Below are positions 9,701 through 16,895 of a stretch of 64,000 nt of DNA, piece by piece; the first letter of the stretch is position 1, and every line of letters starts with the position of its first letter. The translations under genes were made by a program, and so were the position numbers. Under the pieces are notes generated by a model. It did no database searches. It was not told the DNA's origin and worked only from the letters and a program-made list of their open reading frames with translations. Origin of the DNA: Ruminococcus sp. (GTDB lineage: Bacteria; Bacillota; Clostridia; Oscillospirales; Ruminococcaceae); assembly GCA_029062165.1 (NCBI GenBank), contig JAIDQQ010000023.1, positions 62,001-126,000 of the forward strand, read 5' to 3'.

Positions 9701-9776
9701 TCAGTGTGTTGGTATCAGTCTCATTAAGCAGGCTGACCTTCCTGTCAAGGGCGACGTTTTAAACGGCTTAAAATAA
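6741..9776 (+). CDS. Cellulosomal CBM4-Ig-GH9-dockerin cellulase
   Basis: This 1011-residue secreted enzyme has a signal peptide (cleavage after residue 34), a CBM4-type carbohydrate-binding module (about 40-200), a CelD_N Ig-like domain (about 210-325), a GH9 catalytic domain (about 345-905) and a dockerin (about 930-995). The catalytic motif GGWYDAGDHGKYV gives Asp445 and Asp448, and the acid is Glu885 in SVNEITINW. This layout is that of the CbhA/CelK-type exo-acting cellobiohydrolases, so it may complement the endo-type GH9 upstream. The dockerin repeat LADAVLIMQSLSNPD is nearly identical to those of the other three dockerin proteins, implying the same cohesin partner. The AAGGGAGG ribosome binding site follows the structured leader. 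Confidence 0.95.
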   Translation: MHKTFGKKITGGLMAAAMAVSAATAVLAPMGAFAGSQVGQSTFDEGVGLPWHTCETNPAKQNFDIEDGTYNVHIVNQNGDDGRWDLQLRHRGLKIAAGHTYEVSGEITADKDGYVYSKIGNYSGDKEIWHDLGAGEWNPYAIKAGETLKFKSTFTASESLDVAEWAFHYANNNGKYNNNDTGMPEGSTLKFDNLQLIDTTSDENDFDKTNEFGVIRPKSNVRLNQVGYYPNLAKKASYVTDAESPLEFEIRDSSGKAVYTGTSIPFGEDLNSGTPRTDDYDIPDMGKVHRDKDSGSTVHILDFSEFKDEGVYSIFVKDTTGVSGTKSGAVEGAYDTKMDGDKVMWSNWVTGIDYVMNQSHPFRIDTNIYSDTLIRDSISYFYQNRSGVPIEAQYIENGDKNSLAHSEYGHAPDEAYVQSKWQKAYASDFDGDKKYSIDVTGGWYDAGDHGKYVVNGGISVWTLQNAYEMSKKNGTDAIWDDKGAVLIPENSNGAPNILDEAKVELDFMLAMMVDAKDPYWGKYEGMVYHKMHDHKWTGLAIHSWKYEGFENCVRIVKPPTYAATYNLAATAAQAARLWEGIDDAYAKKCLDAAKKAYDAATKELKPHSDSDPLYAPLDQAIGGGAYGDTYVEDDKYWAACELYSTTGDEKYYNDLKAYSNPNDKTGNDKAFSLTTNLGGGENNGSFSSFNWGCTSGLGTLSLYLSDKLSDSDRATVEESITKAAGEYMDQMKEEGMGIPYRSATFEDGVNIGAGVKVHGYEWGSNSFVINNAIVMAYAYDATKKVEYMNGAAEAMDYIFGRNGNDFSYVSGYGDVEMGTTLQWPHHRFWANGVDPSFPKVPAGVMSGGPGAGLQDPYIGGLGYKRGTLANQKCYVDNAEAWSVNEITINWNSPLVWISSYMNAEAAKADGTQVVDKPTKPNESEADKDKILWGDANVDNEVTLADAVLIMQSLSNPDTYSLTPQGKLNADVVDNGDSGITTADALAIQCVGISLIKQADLPVKGDVLNGLK

Positions 9777-9793
9777 TTATAACATAAAATAAA

Positions 9794-9819
9794 AGGGGAT
9801 ACTTCGGTATCCTCTTTTT
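9794..9819 (+). terminator. Intrinsic terminator after CBM4-GH9 gene
   Basis: AGGGGATAC (9794-9802), tetraloop TTCG and GTATCCTCT (9807-9815), then TTTTT. A strong stem with a stable tetraloop. Confidence 0.9.
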
Positions 9820-9854
9820 GCGTTTCGTATGTGAATTTTTAGTATTCAGGGCAT

Positions 9855-9885
9855 AATAAAAAGACAGTCCCGAAAGACTGTCTTT
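9855..9885 (-). terminator. Intrinsic terminator after rplA (minus strand)
   Basis: AAAGACAGTC (9860-9869) and GACTGTCTTT (9876-9885) form a perfect 10-bp stem. On the minus strand it is followed by a T run, closing the rpmG-rplA operon. It faces the terminator of the GH9 gene. Confidence 0.88.
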
Positions 9886-9896
9886 AATATTTTCAG

Positions 9897-10592
9897 TTAA
9901 ACACCGTACTTTGTAGTTGCAACCGGTACGCCAGGCCCCATTGTTGATGCTACTGTACAGGACTTAAGATAAGTACCTTTAGCAGCAGCCGGTTTTGCTT
10001 TGACGATAGCTTCCATAAGAACGTTGAAATTTTCTTCGAGTTTGCCAGCACCAAATGATGCCTTACCGATAGGACAGTGAATTATGTTTGTCTTGTCGAG
10101 ACGGTATTCAATCTTACCGGCTTTAGCTTCGGTAACAGCCTTTGCAACGTCGGGGGTTACAGTACCGGCTTTCGGGTTAGGCATGAGACCACGAGGTCCG
10201 AGAATCTTACCAAGTCTACCTACAAGACCCATCATATCCGGTGAAGCAACAACAACATCGAAATCCATCCAGTTTTCTTTCTGGATTTTTTCTACCATAT
10301 CCATACCGCCGACGTAATCAGCACCGGCATTTTTTGCAAGTTCGTACTTGTCCTCTTTACAGAAAACGAGTACTTTAACGTTCTTACCTGTACCGTTAGG
10401 AAGAACAACAGCACCTCTTACCTGCTGGTCAGCGTGTCTTGAGTCAACGCCGAGACGGATATGTGCTTCAATAGTTTCATCAAACTTAGCCTTTGCATTC
10501 TGGCATACTAAGTCAAGAGCCTCTGTGGACTCGTAAAGCTTTGCATAATCAACAGTTTTAGCACTGTCGACATATCTTTTGCCGTGTTTCAT
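9897..10592 (-). CDS. rplA: Large-subunit ribosomal protein L1
   Basis: This 231-residue protein is full length for L1. It begins [12 protein letters not shown] and contains [34 protein letters not shown] and the C-terminal [12 protein letters not shown], all typical of the family. L1 binds 23S rRNA at the L1 stalk and acts as a translational repressor of its own operon. It is the last gene of the operon; rplJ and rplL, which often follow, are absent, and a terminator comes directly after. An L1-like leader lies just upstream in the 123-base gap from rplK. Confidence 0.98.
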   Translation of the reverse strand: MKHGKRYVDSAKTVDYAKLYESTEALDLVCQNAKAKFDETIEAHIRLGVDSRHADQQVRGAVVLPNGTGKNVKVLVFCKEDKYELAKNAGADYVGGMDMVEKIQKENWMDFDVVVASPDMMGLVGRLGKILGPRGLMPNPKAGTVTPDVAKAVTEAKAGKIEYRLDKTNIIHCPIGKASFGAGKLEENFNVLMEAIVKAKPAAAKGTYLKSCTVASTMGPGVPVATTKYGV

Positions 10593-10610
10593 TATATATC
10601 CTCCTGTTTA

Positions 10611-10666
10611 AGTGGTAATACCGTACTGCCTATAGCAGAACGGTTAGCGGAATCTTCCTCCCACCA
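10611..10666 (-). promoter_or_regulatory. L1-type autoregulatory leader before rplA
   Basis: On the minus strand GGTGGGAGG opens the element and TTACCAC closes it. GTGG (10664-10661) pairs with CCAC (10615-10612), and inside are nested stems CGGT/ACCG (10620-10623 with 10641-10644) and CTGC/GCAG (10626-10629 with 10635-10638). The GGUGGGAGG...UACCACC pattern is that of the L1 site on 23S rRNA, as I recall it from E. coli. Autoregulation by L1 is known for the family; use of this copy is inferred. Confidence 0.75.
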
Positions 10667-10715
10667 TGAGAAGTCAGAACGGGAAAAAATTCCCTTTCGT
10701 CATTCAAAAAATTGA

Positions 10716-11141
10716 TTAGTCAACGACTACAACGCCCATTGAACGAGCTGTACCAGCAATCATGCTCATAGCTGCCTCAAGTGAACCTGCATTGAGGTCA
10801 GGCATTTTCTGTTCAGCGATTTTCTGAATCTGTTCTTTGGTTATGTTAGCAACCTTGGTTTTGTTCGGAACGCCTGAACCACTGTTGATGTTGCAAGCCT
10901 TTTTGATAAGAACTGCTGCCGGTGGTGTCTTGGTAATGAAAGAGAAAGAACGGTCTGCGTAAACTGTGATAACGACAGGGATAATCATTCCGATATCGTT
11001 CTTAGTTCTTTCGTTGAATTCCTTTGTGAATGCCATGATGTTTACGCCGTGCTGACCGAGTGCCGGACCAACAGGCGGAGCAGGTGTAGCCTTACCTGCT
11101 GCGATTTGAAGCTTGATATAGCCAACTACTTTCTGTGCCAT
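10716..11141 (-). CDS. rplK: Large-subunit ribosomal protein L11
   Basis: This 141-residue protein starts [30 protein letters not shown], the very conserved L11 N-terminus. The start at 11141 has GGAGG 9 bases upstream; an earlier in-frame ATG at 11180 lies inside the leader and is not used by the family. L11 binds the GTPase centre of 23S rRNA. The C-terminal end [13 protein letters not shown] is typical. The gene lies between nusG and rplA, with structured gaps on both sides. Confidence 0.98.
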   Translation of the reverse strand: MAQKVVGYIKLQIAAGKATPAPPVGPALGQHGVNIMAFTKEFNERTKNDIGMIIPVVITVYADRSFSFITKTPPAAVLIKKACNINSGSGVPNKTKVANITKEQIQKIAEQKMPDLNAGSLEAAMSMIAGTARSMGVVVVD

Positions 11142-11159
11142 GTATTCGCACCTCCATAA

Positions 11160-11204
11160 ATGTGGTAAATGGCGGGGCAAGAAATTATTTTACCCCTCCC
11201 ACTG
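11160..11204 (-). promoter_or_regulatory. L1-type autoregulatory leader before rplK
   Basis: On the minus strand GTGGGAGG (11202-11195) opens the element and TTACCAC (11168-11162) closes it. The outer stem is GTGG/CCAC and an inner stem GGGG/CCCC encloses a 15-base loop. It shares GTGGGAGG and TTACCAC with the leader before rplA, so both look like copies of the L1 target. Confidence 0.75.
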
Positions 11205-11237
11205 AAGCCCATACGGACTTCTTTTTTTGACCTTAAA

Positions 11238-11795
11238 CTAATCCTCCACACTTACAACCTGATTGATAGGTAATGTAGTGGGAGTTTCACGACCGAACAT
11301 TGAAACGAGTAAATCAACAGTGCGGTCTTCGGGATTGATATTCTGAACGACACCTATAAAACCGTCCATAGCGGTACCGGTAATCTGTACGCTGTCGCCG
11401 ACCTTGAATTTTACTTCAATGTGGGTTACGTCAATGCCGAAAAGTTTCTTGACCTCTTCTTCGGAAAGGGGTGTCGGGTCAGATGCAGGACCTACAAAAC
11501 CGGTACAGCCACGAGTATTTCTTACGATATACCACGTATCATCGGTGACTACCATTTTAATGAGTACGTAACCGGGGTAGGTTTTGCGTTCGACTTCCTT
11601 TTCAACGTTTTTGATTTCGCCGGTTTTTTTGTTTTTGGTTTCAGTAATTTCAATCACTTTTTCAGTAGGAACTCTAACATCCTGAATAAGTTCATGTAGA
11701 TTACGATTTTCGACAATCTTCATGATGTTCTGGGCTACTTTGTTTTCGTAGCCGGAGTAGGTGTGAACAACATACCATCTTGCTGTTTCAGCCAT
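11238..11795 (-). CDS. nusG: Transcription elongation/termination factor NusG
   Basis: This 185-residue protein has the NGN domain at residues 1-115 (RWYVVHTYSGYENKVA, then TYPGYVLIKM and TRGCTGFVG) and a C-terminal KOW domain (about 130-185, FKVGDSVQITGTAMDGFIGVV). An acidic and lysine-rich insertion around residues 50-70 is common in Firmicutes. NusG binds RNA polymerase and links it to Rho or the ribosome. It lies in the usual place between secE and rplK. Confidence 0.98.
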   Translation of the reverse strand: MAETARWYVVHTYSGYENKVAQNIMKIVENRNLHELIQDVRVPTEKVIEITETKNKKTGEIKNVEKEVERKTYPGYVLIKMVVTDDTWYIVRNTRGCTGFVGPASDPTPLSEEEVKKLFGIDVTHIEVKFKVGDSVQITGTAMDGFIGVVQNINPEDRTVDLLVSMFGRETPTTLPINQVVSVED

Positions 11796-11823
11796 TAATA
11801 ATCCTCCTTAGATTTCTTACTGA

Positions 11824-12174
11824 TTATTGATAGATAAGCCTGAGCAGTGCAAGGAAACCCTCGTCAAGCAGTCCTACCAGAACGGCAGAACCGGCGATTA
11901 CTGCCACAACTACAGATGTATTTGTAACAACTGTCTTTTTTGTAGGCCATACTACCTTTTTAAATTCGACTTTCAAGTCATGGAACCATTTTCCGACTTT
12001 TCCCTGTTCCTTTTTTTCGGACTTTTTCTTGTCGGATTTTTTGTCAGCCTTGGAATCAGCAGTTTTTTCAGGAGTTTTTTTGTTTTTCTCCTCTTTGGAA
12101 ACTTTTTCTTCCTTTAAAGGCTTTATGGTTTTCTTTTTGGTTTCGGGAGTAGTATTTTCCTTTTCTTTAGCCAT
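11824..12174 (-). CDS. secE: Protein translocase subunit SecE
   Basis: This 116-residue protein has a long Lys/Glu-rich N-terminal tail (about residues 1-55), then the SecE core with the amphipathic segment WFHDLKVEFKKVVWPTKK and one membrane helix. The family's core WPTKKE-like motif is clear. SecE clamps SecY in the Sec channel. I start at ATG 12174, with GGGAGG 9 bases upstream, not at the earlier ATG at 12237, which overlaps rpmG. The highly charged tail is longer than in many SecE proteins. Confidence 0.93.
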   Translation of the reverse strand: MAKEKENTTPETKKKTIKPLKEEKVSKEEKNKKTPEKTADSKADKKSDKKKSEKKEQGKVGKWFHDLKVEFKKVVWPTKKTVVTNTSVVVAVIAGSAVLVGLLDEGFLALLRLIYQ

Positions 12175-12191
12175 AAGAAAAAACCTCCCGA

Positions 12192-12341
12192 TTACTTTGT
12201 TTCTTTGTGAAGAGTATGCTTGCGACAGAATTTGCAATGTTTGTTCATTTCAAGTCTGTCGGGGTCATTCTTCTTGTTCTTCTTAGAAACGTAATTTCTC
12301 TGCTTGCATTCTGTACAAGCTAAAGTAACCTTTACTCTCAT
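12192..12341 (-). CDS. rpmG: Large-subunit ribosomal protein L33 (zinc form)
   Basis: This 49-residue protein starts [23 protein letters not shown]. It has two CxxC pairs (CTEC and CKFC) and so is the zinc-binding C+ form of L33. The start at 12341 has AGGAGGTG just upstream; the longer frame to 12443 runs across the promoter. It is the first gene of the operon rpmG-secE-nusG-rplK-rplA. Confidence 0.97.
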   Translation of the reverse strand: MRVKVTLACTECKQRNYVSKKNKKNDPDRLEMNKHCKFCRKHTLHKETK

Positions 12342-12361
12342 ATCGGCACCTCCTGAATTAA

Positions 12362-12411
12362 TGTTTGCCTCCCTCGAACAAGGCAAAAAATAAGACCTCA
12401 CACGAGGTGTT
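12362..12411 (-). promoter_or_regulatory. Leader hairpins of the rpmG operon, one followed by a U run
   Basis: On the minus strand ACCTC-GTGT-GAGGT is followed by CTTATTTTTT, which resembles an intrinsic terminator. The next stem pairs TTTGCC with GGCAAA and uses part of that U run. The two structures could compete, as in attenuation. The pairings are visible; a role is inferred. Confidence 0.4.
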
Positions 12412-12414
12412 ATT

Positions 12415-12443
12415 ATTATATCACGTAAAATTTTTTTTGTCAA
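12415..12443 (-). promoter_or_regulatory. Strong promoter of the rpmG-secE-nusG-rplK-rplA operon
   Basis: Minus strand: TTGACA (12443-12438), a 17-base spacer and TATAAT (12420-12415), both boxes perfect. Confidence 0.9.
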
Positions 12444-12509
12444 GAGTTTTCCCGAAAATTTTTCAGAAAAATTTTATACTATTATAATACACGGTAAAAA
12501 TTATACTCA

Positions 12510-12538
12510 CTGCATAAAAATAATGATTATTTGTGCAG
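12510..12538 (+). promoter_or_regulatory. Imperfect 29-bp dyad upstream of the pectate lyase promoter
   Basis: CTGCA (12510-12514) mirrors TGCAG (12534-12538), and AAATAAT (12518-12524) mirrors ATTATTT (12526-12532) around base 12525. It lies about 50 bases before the -35 box and could be a regulator binding site. No regulator is known. Confidence 0.3.
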
Positions 12539-12589
12539 AAATTTTATAACAAAAAGCATAAAATATCAGTCAATTAGCACTATCTATCA

Positions 12590-12618
12590 TTGAATTTTGA
12601 TTTTTTTTACTGTATAAT
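12590..12618 (+). promoter_or_regulatory. Promoter of the tandem pectate lyase gene
   Basis: TTGAAT (12590-12595), a 17-base spacer and TATAAT (12613-12618). The transcript start near 12625 is soon followed by a hairpin, TACTGTAC (12639-12646) with GGTGCAGTA (12651-12659). Confidence 0.75.
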
Positions 12619-12699
12619 ATAAAATAAGCAAAAACACGTACTGTACACAAGGTGCAGTAGAAAATTTCTAATCATTATATTTTACGGAGGGAATTTAAA

Positions 12700-15600
12700 A
12701 TGCATTCTAAATTCTTCAAAAAGACTGCTATAGCAGTTACTGCTGTGATGTCACTTTCATGTATGGCATCAGTAGTAAACAGTCCGGCATATATGCCTGT
12801 AGCTGATACAGCACTCACAGCATATGCCATTGACAGTGTAAAAATCACAAGTACTGTAGGTTACGGCGAGGGTATGTATGCAACATGGTCAAAAGTTGCC
12901 GGTGCAGACGGCTACAACGTTTATGTCGACGGCGTACAGATTGATTCAATGCTCATAAGAGAGTACAAGGACTACATGAGAGCCGACGCATTAGGACTTA
13001 AAGCCGGAAGTCATACAATGAAAGTAGTACCGGTTGTAAGCGGTAAGGAAGATACCTCAAAGGCTTCCGAGGCAAAGGCTGACGCTTACGCACATATCCG
13101 TGAAGGTTTCGGATTTGTAAACGGTACATCTTCGGGTGCTTACAATGAAGACGGTACATTAAAATCAAATGCGGTTGTAATCTACGTTACAAACGAAAAC
13201 AAAGATACTGTAACAGTTACACTCCCGAACAAAGACGGCAAAGACACACAGCTTGTCGGCGTACAGAATATTATAACAGGTCTCAAGAATAACAAGAAAG
13301 TAGCACCTGTTGCAATAAGAATTATAGGAAATATCACAGACCCTGAAACACTCATAAAGGGCGATTTATATATTGATACTGCAACTTGCGGACTTACTGT
13401 TGAGGGTATCGGAAATGATACTACTATTAACGGATTCGGTATTGTAATGAAGAACTCCTCAAATGTTGAAGTAAGAAATCTTGGTTTCATGAACTGTGAC
13501 AGTACCGAGGGCGACGACTGCGGACTTCAGCAGGGTAATAATCACGTATGGGTACATAACTGCGATTTCTTCTATGGTGCTGCCGGTTCAGATGCTGACC
13601 AGGTTAAAGGCGATGGTGCTTTAGATACTAAAACTTCAACATATGTTACACACTCATTTAATCACTTCTGGGATAACGGTAAATGTAATCTACAGGGTAT
13701 GAAGTCCGAAAGTACAGAAAACAGTGTAACATATCACCATAACTGGTATGACCATTCCGATTCACGTCACCCGAGAATAAGAACCTGTACCGTACATAGC
13801 TACAACAACTATTTTGACGGCAATGCAAAATATGGTATGGGCGTTACTCTTGGTGCTTCCGCATTCCTCGAAAACAACTATTTCAGGAACTGTAAATATC
13901 CTGCACTTATTTCGGGACAGGGTTCAGATGTCGCTACAGGTGGTACATTCTCTGGCGAAAACGGTGGTATCATAAAGGCTTTCGGAAACTATATCGAAGG
14001 TGCGAAAGCTATGATTTCCTACAGCGACGACAAAACAGAATTTGACGCTTATGTAGCAAAATCAAGAGATGAACAAGTTCCGTCAAGCGTAACCTGTAAA
14101 AAAGGTGGTACAACATATAATAACTTTGATACAGCTTCAAATATGTATAAGTATAAAGCTGATAAGGCAGAAGATGTACCGAAAATTGTTACCGCTAAGG
14201 CTGGACGTGTTGACGGTGGTGACTTACAGTGGAAATTTAACAACGCCGTTGACGACGAAAGTTATGCAGTAAATCAGGCACTTAAAGATACACTCGTTGC
14301 ATATAAGGATTCAATAGTATCAATCGGCAGTGGCTCTAAGACAAATAGTGGTACAACACCAGTTGCGACTACTACTACAACTTCCAAATCAGGCACACAG
14401 AATACTACTACTACAACCAAAGCACCTACAACACCGTCTACACCGGCAACAACTCCGGCAGGCGTAAAGGTTGAGTATTCAGGCGGTTGGAATGAAATGG
14501 CATATCTCGGACTGTCCGGAATAAAGGACGCTGATGTTACAGGCGTATCATATTCAGGTGCTTCAACAGGTTCACTTAAAGGCGAAGACCTCGAATACCT
14601 TGTAAGAGACGTTGACGGCGGTGTACGTGTTGACTTACTCGGACTTAAAGCAGGTACTTATACAATTACAGTTACTACTTCAAAGGGCGAAATCAAGCAG
14701 AGTGGTATAGTAGTAGGACAGCAGGATAGGTCAGGTTACGCACACTATGGTTATACCGATGGCGTAGGTGCATACAACGATAACGGCGAACTCAAGGCAA
14801 ATGCTAAGGTTATTTACGTTACAGAACAGAATAAGAATACAGTTTCCGTTACATCTAAGGACGGTACAACAGTTAAAGGTATAGGAAATATCCTCAACTC
14901 CGTGGGACAGGATACCGGTAACGGCAAGAACGCTAACGGCGGTACAGCTAACACCAATAAGGATATTATAAAGAAACTCGCTAAGGACGGTACACCACTT
15001 GTTGTAAGAATTGTAGGAAACGTTTCAACACCGGAGGGTGTAACAGTATTCGATTCCGTAGACCTCGGCGGTTCTGTAGGCGATAACGGCGGTATGGCAA
15101 GAATGCGTTCCGGTAAGAATATAACTATTGAAGGTGTTGGCAATGACGCTACTGTAAACGGCTGGGGCTTCCATTTCATGTGCGAATCATCTGAACCGGA
15201 ACTTGGTAAGAGTTTTGAAGTAAGAAACGTTGCATTCAGAAACGTACCGGAAGACTGTATCGGTATGGAAGGTGTACAGGAAGGCAGTAAGATTACAGCG
15301 TCTGTTGAAAGATGTTGGATTCATAACTGTGAATTCTATGTACCGAAGATAGCAAATCCTGCTGAATCAGACAAGGCAGAGGGCGACGGTGCCTGCGATT
15401 TCAAACGTGGTCAGTATTTCACAAACAGCTATTGTTACTATGAGGGCTATCACAAGACTAACCTTGTAGGTGCTTCCGACAGTAACTTACAGTTCAATAT
15501 ATCATTCCACCATAACTACTGGAAGAAATGCGAATCAAGAGGACCTCTCGCACGTCAGGCAAATATACACCTTTATAACAACATTTTTGACGGTCAGTCA

Positions 15601-16731
15601 AGTTACTGTGCAAGTGCAAGAGCTAATTCGTTCCTGTTCTCCGAATATAATGCTTACGTCAATGAATGTAAAGACCCTGTACTTCTTAAGTCCGGTGGTG
15701 TATTCAAGAGTTATAACGATGCTTATATCAGCCTCAAGAAAGGTGCTAAGAACGAGGGTACAATTGTAACAGACAAGAAACAGAAACTCGACAGTGCTTG
15801 TCAGAAAGCTAATTTTGATACAGATTCTTCACTTTCGTATATTCCGTCAGGAAATTATAAACTTATCGAATCTACAGGCGAAGCACTCTATACAGCACTT
15901 ACAGCAGAGTTTGAAGCATATGGCGGTTGTATGGATAACAACAAAAAGAGTAGCAACAGCGGTACTACAACACCGTCCGATACAACTACTACACAGAAAC
16001 CGTCTGGCAGTACAACAACCACTACTACCACAAAGAAAGGTGAGACTACTACAACAACAGTTGCTACAGTTAAACCTGTTACAGGTGGATATGTTCACGA
16101 CTTTACAAAGAACGGCAAAGACAGTGACTTCTATACAATTACTGGTAATCTCTCTACAAGCAAGGGTACAGTAAATTATAACGGTCTCAAACTTACACAG
16201 TGCCTGAAACTTGAAAGTGCTACTAATATAGCATTCAATGCACCGTCGGCAGGAAAGATTACGCTTGTATTCGCTGAAGCAAATGCAACTATCAAGATTG
16301 ACGGTACTAAGTACACATCTTCCGGCGACGGCACAATAACTGTTGACCTCAAAGCAGGCGCACATACAATCACAAAGGCAGATACAGCTAATCTGTTCTA
16401 TATGGTATATGGTGCAGAGGGTGGCAATGACGGTACAACTACTACTACAACTACAAAGGCTACTACAGTTACAACAACTACTACAAAGAAGCCTGATTCT
16501 ACAGATATAATCTATGGTGATGCTAATGGTGATGGTGAAGTAAGTCTTTCAGATGCCGTATTTATCATGCAGTGTCTCTCTAATCCGGACCTCTTCAGCA
16601 TGGACGATAAGCAGAAAGATTCCGCTGACGTTTGCAACAGGGGTGACGGTGTTTCCACTGCGGACGCACTTGCAATACAGAAACGTGGTATCGGTCTTAT
16701 TGATTCACTTCCGGAATCTTATATGGAATAA
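12700..16731 (+). CDS. Cellulosomal tandem PL1 pectate lyase with dockerin
   Basis: This 1343-residue secreted protein has a signal peptide (to about residue 43), a short beta domain (about 45-130), a first PL1 pectate lyase domain (about 135-545), a Thr linker, a second beta domain and a second PL1 domain (about 680-1070). A Thr linker, a beta-sandwich module (about 1130-1245) of unknown class, another Thr linker and a dockerin follow. Both PL1 copies keep the catalytic RxPxxR motif (RHPRIR at 356-361, RGPLAR at 947-952) and the parallel beta-helix asparagine ladders, so both may be active. PL1 enzymes cleave polygalacturonate by beta-elimination. The dockerin (YGDANGDGEVSLSDAV) matches the other three. 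The two lyase copies are diverged, which suggests old duplication or different specificity. Confidence 0.93.
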   Translation: MHSKFFKKTAIAVTAVMSLSCMASVVNSPAYMPVADTALTAYAIDSVKITSTVGYGEGMYATWSKVAGADGYNVYVDGVQIDSMLIREYKDYMRADALGLKAGSHTMKVVPVVSGKEDTSKASEAKADAYAHIREGFGFVNGTSSGAYNEDGTLKSNAVVIYVTNENKDTVTVTLPNKDGKDTQLVGVQNIITGLKNNKKVAPVAIRIIGNITDPETLIKGDLYIDTATCGLTVEGIGNDTTINGFGIVMKNSSNVEVRNLGFMNCDSTEGDDCGLQQGNNHVWVHNCDFFYGAAGSDADQVKGDGALDTKTSTYVTHSFNHFWDNGKCNLQGMKSESTENSVTYHHNWYDHSDSRHPRIRTCTVHSYNNYFDGNAKYGMGVTLGASAFLENNYFRNCKYPALISGQGSDVATGGTFSGENGGIIKAFGNYIEGAKAMISYSDDKTEFDAYVAKSRDEQVPSSVTCKKGGTTYNNFDTASNMYKYKADKAEDVPKIVTAKAGRVDGGDLQWKFNNAVDDESYAVNQALKDTLVAYKDSIVSIGSGSKTNSGTTPVATTTTTSKSGTQNTTTTTKAPTTPSTPATTPAGVKVEYSGGWNEMAYLGLSGIKDADVTGVSYSGASTGSLKGEDLEYLVRDVDGGVRVDLLGLKAGTYTITVTTSKGEIKQSGIVVGQQDRSGYAHYGYTDGVGAYNDNGELKANAKVIYVTEQNKNTVSVTSKDGTTVKGIGNILNSVGQDTGNGKNANGGTANTNKDIIKKLAKDGTPLVVRIVGNVSTPEGVTVFDSVDLGGSVGDNGGMARMRSGKNITIEGVGNDATVNGWGFHFMCESSEPELGKSFEVRNVAFRNVPEDCIGMEGVQEGSKITASVERCWIHNCEFYVPKIANPAESDKAEGDGACDFKRGQYFTNSYCYYEGYHKTNLVGASDSNLQFNISFHHNYWKKCESRGPLARQANIHLYNNIFDGQSSYCASARANSFLFSEYNAYVNECKDPVLLKSGGVFKSYNDAYISLKKGAKNEGTIVTDKKQKLDSACQKANFDTDSSLSYIPSGNYKLIESTGEALYTALTAEFEAYGGCMDNNKKSSNSGTTTPSDTTTTQKPSGSTTTTTTTKKGETTTTTVATVKPVTGGYVHDFTKNGKDSDFYTITGNLSTSKGTVNYNGLKLTQCLKLESATNIAFNAPSAGKITLVFAEANATIKIDGTKYTSSGDGTITVDLKAGAHTITKADTANLFYMVYGAEGGNDGTTTTTTTKATTVTTTTTKKPDSTDIIYGDANGDGEVSLSDAVFIMQCLSNPDLFSMDDKQKDSADVCNRGDGVSTADALAIQKRGIGLIDSLPESYME

Positions 16732-16764
16732 TCCGAATCCCTCAAATATAATGATATAATGAAG

Positions 16765-16791
16765 AAAGGAACTCTCCGGAGTTCCTTTTTT
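16765..16791 (+). terminator. Intrinsic terminator after pectate lyase
   Basis: AAAGGAACTC pairs with GAGTTCCTTT around loop TCCG, followed by a T run (to 16791). Confidence 0.9.
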
Positions 16792-16820
16792 CGTATTATG
16801 CGTGTTAAATTTTTGCGTAC

Positions 16821-16855
16821 AGAAAAGACGGTCTTTTTACAGTACCGTCCTTTCT
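16821..16855 (-). terminator. Probable terminator of the four-module dockerin gene
   Basis: GACGGT (16827-16832) pairs with ACCGTC (16844-16849), extended outward by AGAAA/TTTCT pairs with one mismatch. On the minus strand the 3' arm carries a U-rich stretch. It faces the pectate lyase terminator. Confidence 0.6.
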
Positions 16856-16895
16856 GCTTTATTTATTTAGGAGATTGTATATATACTTTCCTTGT

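Noticed and set aside
15847-16365. 172-residue cysteine-rich minus-strand frame opposite the pectate lyase
   Set aside because: It is the complement of Thr-rich ACA/ACT codons, which read as Cys and Ser on the other strand; no ribosome binding site.
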